NCBI GenBank assembly: GCA_023254445.1 | Contig: JALRLN010000010.1 | Location: 1 to 22,116 of the forward strand | From: Candidatus Poseidoniaceae archaeon | GTDB lineage: Archaea > Thermoplasmatota > Poseidoniia > Poseidoniales > Poseidoniaceae | Reading direction: 5' to 3' | Length of the DNA stretch: 22,116 nucleotides | Part shown: one piece after another, positions 17,201 through 22,116 of the stretch | How positions within the stretch are numbered: the stretch's first letter is position 1 | Layout of the letters: the number at the start of each line of letters is the position of its first letter | Program-made: the position numbers and the translations under genes | The notes under the pieces: generated by a model | What the model was told of the DNA's origin: nothing | The model's input: the letters and a program-made list of their open reading frames with translations, nothing else | Databases searched by the model: none

Positions 17201-18130
17201 TCAGCGAGGGTGCTCGGGCAAGGCAGCATCCAGCATCGCGCTGTACTCGCCGATGCCGTCCCATGCCTGAGCAACGAGGTCGATACGGGAGGAGTCCCTC
17301 GTTTCTTCGAAGGTGCCCCACCGTTCAAGCAGGCCGAGACGGAACGCCATGCGCGCGCTGTGACCAGGAAGCAGCAGCCGCCATGCGTAGGGAATCCGGA
17401 TTGGTGCAACGTCGTTGATCAACTTCCGGAGTTCGGTCGCGCACGTGGTTGACAGCGAGTGGTACCATTCTGGCGTGCGGGCCAACTCGTCGCTTCGGCG
17501 GGCCAGCAGCATGAACAACTCCCGCTCGCGGCGCCGTGATGTGGTCGTGCGGTAGCGGTGCACTTGGTTGCGCCGTGCGTTCGTTCGAAGGTAGATCATG
17601 TCGCGCTCGAAGCCAATGGACAGGTAGAGTTCGTAGGCGCGCCACATTCCTTCCCACGGCGAGTAACGGTCTCGGCCGTCGCGCCGTGCCTCAAACGAGA
17701 AGGTCACGGATTTGCCGTCCATGAATTCGAAGGTCAGCATGGTGTGGGCGATGCCCTTGAGGGACCCAAAGTGGTCCACGATGTACCAGACGTCCTTGAT
17801 GGCGTTCAGGTCGAAGGTGACGTCGCGTTCCCAATGCTCATCGCGGTCCTTGGTCGACCGCCACGTGAAATCTCGAACGTGAGAGAACGTGACCGTTCTG
17901 GCCTCCTCGTCCACCACGGCACGCGCCTGATGACGGCAGTAATCGCACCAGTCACGCGACAGGGATGCTTTGCGTCGCCACCAGACGCGGAAGAACAACC
18001 AGAAGCGAAGGAGCATCACGCCCACGGCAATCCAGACAAAGGTGCGCAGCACCCCGGGCCACCCTTCGGGCAGCACCTCGACCATGGGGATACGCTCGGC
18101 GATGGGCCAATAGAGGCTCCGCTCCTTCAC
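17201..18130 (-). CDS. DUF4105-family membrane protein
   Basis: A 309-residue protein with one hydrophobic segment (about 27-48) followed by a basic stretch and a CDYC motif (about 62-65). The central part resembles DUF4105: VTFSFEARRDGRDRYSP, then YELYLSIGFERDMIYLRTN, then a YHSLSTTCATELRKLIN segment near residues 223-239, where the family usually has a conserved Asn-Cys-Thr. In this protein the Asn position is Thr while the Cys is retained. Function is unknown in the family; a papain/NlpC-like fold has been suggested by its Cys pattern, which I cannot verify. GTG start at 18130, 2 bp after the previous stop, so it is the last gene of the minus-strand cluster. Confidence 0.82.
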   Translation of the reverse strand: MKERSLYWPIAERIPMVEVLPEGWPGVLRTFVWIAVGVMLLRFWLFFRVWWRRKASLSRDWCDYCRHQARAVVDEEARTVTFSHVRDFTWRSTKDRDEHWERDVTFDLNAIKDVWYIVDHFGSLKGIAHTMLTFEFMDGKSVTFSFEARRDGRDRYSPWEGMWRAYELYLSIGFERDMIYLRTNARRNQVHRYRTTTSRRRERELFMLLARRSDELARTPEWYHSLSTTCATELRKLINDVAPIRIPYAWRLLLPGHSARMAFRLGLLERWGTFEETRDSSRIDLVAQAWDGIGEYSAMLDAALPEHPR

Positions 18131-18132
18131 GC

Positions 18133-19554
18133 TCAGCGACGGTGCTCATGCAGGTCGAGCGGGTCCGGCGCCGTCCTCCCAAGGGTGTGCCGCAGGCAGT
18201 CCTCAAGTTCTGGATGGGCGAATTCGAACCCCGATTCCAGCAAGCGTGTGGGGACCGCCGCTTGCCCTTCAAGCAACAACGGCCGGGCCATGCGACCAAA
18301 CAACACGCGCAGGACGAACCCTGGCAAGGGCGCGAAGGCGGGACGGCGCAGCACGCGCCCAAGGGTGCGAGCGAACTGCCGCTGAGGGAGGGGGTTCGGC
18401 GAGGTCAGGTTGTACGGGCCAGATGCCGATTCATGCATCATGAGGTGATGGATGGCGTGGACCTCATCGTCCATCGAGATCCATGAAATCTGCTGCCTGC
18501 CGTGGCCGAGGGGCCCCCCCGCTCCAAGTTTCGCCGGCAGGAGTTGCTTGGCGAGCACGCCGCCGGCGGCCGTCATGACGAGCCCTGTGCGCAGATGAAC
18601 GACGCGAATGCCCGCGTTCGAGGCCGGTTGCGTGGCGGACTCCCACGCTTGGGCAACCTCGTCAAGGAAGCCCTCACCAAGTTCGGCCGATTCGTCCACC
18701 GTGCCCTCCGGCCGGTTCCCGTAGATGCCCACCGCCGATCCCGAGAGAAGGACCTCTGGCGGATGCTTCAGCGCTGCGAGGCGTTCGGCGAGCAGCGTCG
18801 TGGGCCCCGTCCTGCTGCTGCGAATCAACTCCATGCGAGCCTTTGACCATCGGCGGTCCCCGATGCCTGCTCCGGCAAGGTGAATCACAGCATCGAAGCC
18901 CTCGAGGGACCCCTCGAGCACGTCTCCTGTTCGGTCGTCCCAACGGACAACCGGTTGACCTTCGAGGTGCTTTGGCAGGGAGGTGCTCGTGCGCAGCAGG
19001 CGAACGACCTCATGGCCTGCGGCATGGAGGAAGGCGCAGACTTGGGTGCCGATCAATCCCGTCGATCCAGAAACGAGCACGCGACGGCGTGGGAGGTCCG
19101 CCGTCGCTTCAATTCGCTTCAGGTCCAACCGAACACGCCTCGACCGGAAGGCGAACATCGTGCGCAGGCGAGGGAGAACGGTGAGGGGTGCGGTCCAGCC
19201 GGTCAACGGATGGAACGGCAAGCGCCAGGTGACCGAATCGTCGACGCTCGACGTCGCACCCTTCGCCGTGATGCGGTGTTCGTGATCCCACGCGCCGAAC
19301 GGCCCCCGCTCCATGCGGTCGGAGAAGGCGCTCCCCTGCTCGACGTCGTGATGTCGGGCCACCCAAACCGGGCGGAGGGGACCAAGGTGCATGCGAAAAC
19401 GCGTGGTCGCGCCGTCCTCAAGGGCACCAAGTTCCAAGGGCGTCAACCGCTCCCATTCAGGCATGATGCGCACAAAGGCCTCTGGAGCATCGTACCAGGA
19501 CCAGACCCGCTGCTGCGAGGCAGGCATGGCGGCGACATGCGTGAAGGTCGGCAC
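18133..19554 (-). CDS. SRPBCC domain fused to a TIGR01777 (YfcH-like) SDR epimerase
   Basis: A 473-residue fusion. Residues 1-150 form an SRPBCC (START-like, ligand-binding) domain opening PTFTHVAAMPASQQRVWSWY. From about 155 an extended short-chain dehydrogenase begins with the NAD(P)-binding GSTGLIG (163-169). It continues with DAVIHLAGAGIGDRRWS, LLSGSAVGIYGN (with the catalytic-type Tyr), RTGLVM, a GHGRQQISWI segment, and the YNLTSPNPLPQRQFARTLGRVL tail that defines TIGR01777. The substrate is unknown. Such fusions also occur in bacteria. The start is GTG at 19554, one base after the previous stop, because the SRPBCC homology begins there. Tight spacing on both sides shows co-transcription with the DUF523/DUF1722 and DUF4105 genes. 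Confidence 0.92.
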   Translation of the reverse strand: MPTFTHVAAMPASQQRVWSWYDAPEAFVRIMPEWERLTPLELGALEDGATTRFRMHLGPLRPVWVARHHDVEQGSAFSDRMERGPFGAWDHEHRITAKGATSSVDDSVTWRLPFHPLTGWTAPLTVLPRLRTMFAFRSRRVRLDLKRIEATADLPRRRVLVSGSTGLIGTQVCAFLHAAGHEVVRLLRTSTSLPKHLEGQPVVRWDDRTGDVLEGSLEGFDAVIHLAGAGIGDRRWSKARMELIRSSRTGPTTLLAERLAALKHPPEVLLSGSAVGIYGNRPEGTVDESAELGEGFLDEVAQAWESATQPASNAGIRVVHLRTGLVMTAAGGVLAKQLLPAKLGAGGPLGHGRQQISWISMDDEVHAIHHLMMHESASGPYNLTSPNPLPQRQFARTLGRVLRRPAFAPLPGFVLRVLFGRMARPLLLEGQAAVPTRLLESGFEFAHPELEDCLRHTLGRTAPDPLDLHEHRR

Positions 19555-19555
19555 C

Positions 19556-20512
19556 TCAGACCCTCCTGAGAACCCCGGTGCTTGAGGGGACAGGCTGGGC
19601 GAGGTGGCCCAACCAACTTGGCACCTCGCCTGAGGCTCGGGCGAGGTGATTGATCAGCAGCATGGGCGCCATCCTTGGGAGGAGGCCCCGGCGGTAGTCG
19701 TGGATGGAGGTGATGATGTCCTGACGGACGCCCGGTGCAACGTCGACACCAAGACGGGCGAGGGCCCGCTCCATGGCGTGAGCAAAGCGACCGCGGTGAA
19801 CGAGGTTCCCTAGGCTTCGCTGCGCTTCGATCATGTAGGCCAGAGCCACTTCGCTTGCTGGCTTGCCGGCGTCGAAGCCCTCCGCGATGACACGGCCGAG
19901 GCGACGCTTTCCGTCTGCGGTCCGGGCCACGAGGAACAACTTGTGCTCGTTGTGGAACGCCATGAGGCGAGCCGCCGTCCACCCCTCGGCACCCGCAAGC
20001 CGCCAACGATGATGAAAGTGGACGCGGGAGAGGAAGTGTTCGGCCTGTTCCGCATCGTTCAAGCGGCCCTCTTCGATCATCGGCACCTGAGGATGGAGCG
20101 CTTGCGCCACCATTGGGAAGATGCCCGTGCCGTTGCGCATGGGGGAGCCTTCGCGCCGTCCATGCACCTTGACGCGTTCGATGCCGCACGAGGGTGAATC
20201 CTTCTTGAGGACGACACCGTCGATGCCGAGACCAACGAGGGACTCAATGGTCTTCTCGGACCACGCCACCATGCGGTCCGTGAGGTCCTCCCCACTCGAC
20301 GGCTGCACGAGACGGACGCCGTCGTCGCCCCTGCTCAATCGGATGGTGGGACGGGGCACGCCGAGTCCGATGCCAACTTCCGGGCAGATACCAAGCAAGT
20401 CCAGGTGTTCCGACCAACGGCGCGAGAGGGGGCGGAATTCGCACGCGTCGCCGTTGTACCGCACCTTGGAGCCGAGCAAGCACGCGGAAACAGCGAGGCG
20501 GGGGTTGGTCAC
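19556..20512 (-). CDS. DUF523-DUF1722 (YbgA-like) protein
   Basis: A 318-residue two-domain protein. The N-terminal DUF523 has AVSACLLGSKVRYNGD, CPEVGIGLGVPRPTIRL and KKDSPSCG, with conserved Cys residues. The C-terminal DUF1722 has HHRWRLAGAEGW, then FHNEHKLFLVAR and DYRRGLLPRMAP. DUF1722 is the family of E. coli YbgA, which lies next to photolyase phrB; recent functional views differ, and no reaction is assigned here. I placed the start at the GTG at 20512, where homology begins and where a TTCAA element lies 28 bp upstream. A TTG at 20524 would add four residues. The stop is followed after one base by the next gene, and the photolyase gene precedes it by 36 bp. Confidence 0.92.
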   Translation of the reverse strand: MTNPRLAVSACLLGSKVRYNGDACEFRPLSRRWSEHLDLLGICPEVGIGLGVPRPTIRLSRGDDGVRLVQPSSGEDLTDRMVAWSEKTIESLVGLGIDGVVLKKDSPSCGIERVKVHGRREGSPMRNGTGIFPMVAQALHPQVPMIEEGRLNDAEQAEHFLSRVHFHHRWRLAGAEGWTAARLMAFHNEHKLFLVARTADGKRRLGRVIAEGFDAGKPASEVALAYMIEAQRSLGNLVHRGRFAHAMERALARLGVDVAPGVRQDIITSIHDYRRGLLPRMAPMLLINHLARASGEVPSWLGHLAQPVPSSTGVLRRV

Positions 20513-20537
20513 GTTCGCAAACAACGTTGAGGAGTAT

Positions 20538-20542
20538 TTGAA
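20538..20542 (-). promoter_or_regulatory. TTCAA element upstream of the DUF523-DUF1722 gene
   Basis: On the minus strand GGCTGTTCAAATACTCC is centred 28 bp before the GTG at 20512, in the gap after the photolyase stop. It shares GGCTGTTCAAA exactly with the site at 16503-16513. It suggests an internal promoter separate from photolyase and supports the GTG start. Confidence 0.4.
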
Positions 20543-20548
20543 CAGCCG

Positions 20549-22105
20549 TCAAACGCCTTGGCGGGGAGGCATCCTGAAGCGTGCCGACCCCGATGGAAGA
20601 CCAACGCCTGCACCGTAGCGCTGGACGTAGGCTTCTGCCTTGACCTTGCGACGGGTGTTCGGGGACATCATGCAACGGACCTTCCCGTACACCGCACGCT
20701 CCGTCCATCCACGGTCGAATTTGCCGCAGACCCAGCCGATGCCACCGTAGGAATTTGGATCCCGGCCGTCCACGGCCCAACGGTCGTTCAGCGAAATCAT
20801 CCATTCAAAGGCAAGTTCGGGTGTCGGCGCCCATTCCAGGATTTTTTTCCCCCAGAGCATGCGGAGGTAGTTCTGAATCACGCCGTCCCTGAGCAGTTGG
20901 CGCTGCGCAGAGTTCCACAGTTCATCGTCCGTTGCGGCGGCTTCGAGTTGTTCGAAGGTGTAGTCCGCCGGACGCGCATCGTTCCGGTGCTCGTCGAGGG
21001 TCGTTTTCGCCCACTGAGGGAGCGAGGTGTAGCGGTCGTGGTCATCCGTGCGGTAGCAATGCAGGAAGGAAAGATCGCGCCACGTGATGATCTGGTCGAG
21101 GAAGGCTTCTGCGCCTTCGCCAAGGCCCCACCAACCCGCCCGGCGGCCGTCGTGAGGACCGCTGACGCGACCGGGGTCCCACGCGTTGGCGTCGAGCACG
21201 TCCCGAACCATTCGCTGTGCAGAAATGTGCCCGAAGTGCAACCAAGGCGAGAGGCCGGTGGCGCCGTCGAGATCGGGGTGATTCCGGTCCTGATGGTACA
21301 AGGCAAGCGGACCGTTGAGGAAGGAGCGCCATCGCTCTTCCGCGGCACGGCTCCCGCCCCGCATTCGAGCGACGGGAGTCACCTCGTGGTCGATGTCCAA
21401 CGCTGAAAGCGCCTGCTTTCCAACCGCACCTCCTTCCGATGTTCGCCAGATGAATTCGAAGGGGGTCGGCAACGTCCCCGTATCTGAGAATGCAGCGTCG
21501 ATGAGTGCTTGGTCAACATCTGGCAGGCCCAAGGCCCCGATGAGGGGTTCTGGGAGGGGGAGGTCAGCGAGGTGGTCTTCGATGGTCTTGTGGAGGTGGC
21601 GCCGGAGGGAATGCGCGGTCGTGAAGTCACGGTCAACATGACGCATGGCGATGAAACCGTTCCCGTCCACGACGTGGACGGCGCAGGGTGCAAGGTCCAA
21701 CGCGCGGCGCGTGACCTGCTTGGGCATGTAGGTCGGATAGTCGTCGATGACGAGCAGGGTGGCATCGTGGCTCATGCGGGCCAGCAGTCCGCGAGCGTCA
21801 CCGTGCCGGGTTTCAACGTAGGGGATGTAGGTGATGCCGCTCCCGTCGAACGCCGTGCGTTGGTCGATCATTCCCTGCAGGACAAAGGTGTGCAGCCGGT
21901 CGCTCGCCCAACGATGTCCAATCGCCAAGGGTTCGACCACAACCAAGGGCACGTTCAGACGGCTGGCGTGATGAATGGCGTGTTGCAGGGCGAGGTTGTC
22001 CTTGCTTCGTCGTGCCGTGGTCATCCAGTACAGCACATGGTGGCCGGCATGGCCGTCCCGGGCGGGGCGAACGTGGAGCCTCCGCTCCGATGTTCCCTCC
22101 GCCAA
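20549..22105 (-). CDS. phr: Class II CPD photolyase
   Basis: An FAD enzyme that uses light to split cyclobutane pyrimidine dimers in DNA. Class II features are clear: RPARDGHAGHHVLYWM near the N-terminus, RRSKDNLALQHAI, the FAD-region LSPWLHFGHIS, ITWRDLSF, IQNYLRMLWGKKILEW, and the diagnostic DPNSYGGIGWVCGKFDRGW-TERAVYGKVR block (about 451-480), equivalent to NPNSY-WSICG-DQGWAERPVFGKIR. Length (518) is somewhat above the usual 440-500. The start is uncertain: TTG at 22105 is the last in-window option and the frame stays open to the window edge, so the true start may lie a few codons beyond. It leads the light-repair cluster. Confidence 0.95.
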   Translation of the reverse strand: MAEGTSERRLHVRPARDGHAGHHVLYWMTTARRSKDNLALQHAIHHASRLNVPLVVVEPLAIGHRWASDRLHTFVLQGMIDQRTAFDGSGITYIPYVETRHGDARGLLARMSHDATLLVIDDYPTYMPKQVTRRALDLAPCAVHVVDGNGFIAMRHVDRDFTTAHSLRRHLHKTIEDHLADLPLPEPLIGALGLPDVDQALIDAAFSDTGTLPTPFEFIWRTSEGGAVGKQALSALDIDHEVTPVARMRGGSRAAEERWRSFLNGPLALYHQDRNHPDLDGATGLSPWLHFGHISAQRMVRDVLDANAWDPGRVSGPHDGRRAGWWGLGEGAEAFLDQIITWRDLSFLHCYRTDDHDRYTSLPQWAKTTLDEHRNDARPADYTFEQLEAAATDDELWNSAQRQLLRDGVIQNYLRMLWGKKILEWAPTPELAFEWMISLNDRWAVDGRDPNSYGGIGWVCGKFDRGWTERAVYGKVRCMMSPNTRRKVKAEAYVQRYGAGVGLPSGSARFRMPPRQGV

Positions 22106-22116
22106 GGCTGCAGCCA

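Noticed and set aside
20842..20853. T7-C5 homopolymer tract in photolyase, as a terminator or frameshift site
   Set aside because: It encodes the in-frame WGKKILEW motif on the minus strand and homology is continuous across it.

Overview
The window is GC-rich and densely packed with archaeal-looking sequence. The best fit is a planktonic euryarchaeon of the Marine Group II / Candidatus Poseidoniales type. This is an inference from several features together: a tRNA gene without an encoded CCA end, a class II CPD photolyase, an M32 carboxypeptidase, a giant secreted and membrane-anchored FG-GAP plus thrombospondin-type-3 protein, short intergenic gaps, frequent GTG starts, and signs of leaderless promoters. 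No marker gene settles the taxonomy.

Layout from left to right. The left edge carries the 5' part of an unrecognised minus-strand gene. About 200 bp of non-coding DNA follows, containing a 41-bp direct repeat and a 12-bp inverted repeat that both run into the 3' end of a minus-strand tRNA-Phe(GAA). A plus-strand run then encodes a 697-residue multi-pass membrane protein, a MogA-type molybdopterin adenylyltransferase, a dihydroorotase with an apparent one-base frameshift near codon 30, and a GT4 glycosyltransferase. An M32 metallocarboxypeptidase (minus) converges on it. Divergent from that is an M29-like aminopeptidase homologue that appears to have lost most of its metal ligands.

The centre (8684-16486, minus) is a two-gene unit. 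A 2092-residue surface protein has a signal peptide, about 7 FG-GAP repeats, about 20 Ca-binding TSP3-type repeats, one membrane helix, and a cytosolic acidic then Pro/Gly-rich tail. It is followed by a cytosolic protein with two EF-hands, Pro-rich and Gln/Trp-rich linkers and a C-terminal zinc ribbon. Both are rich in Ca-binding loops and low-complexity linkers. They may form an envelope adhesion or sensing pair, which is inference.

The right part has a plus-strand thiamine pyrophosphokinase converging on a four-gene minus-strand cluster, in transcription order: class II photolyase, DUF523-DUF1722 protein, SRPBCC-TIGR01777 epimerase fusion, DUF4105 membrane protein. Photolyase, DUF523/DUF1722 and TIGR01777 genes also cluster in bacterial light-responsive regulons, so this looks like a photo-damage cassette in a sunlit-ocean archaeon.

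A short TTCAA/TTGAA element recurs 24-31 bp upstream of the starts of most transcription-unit leaders. It is absent at the same distance from the operon-internal genes I checked, which suggests a non-canonical TATA-like box and leaderless transcripts.
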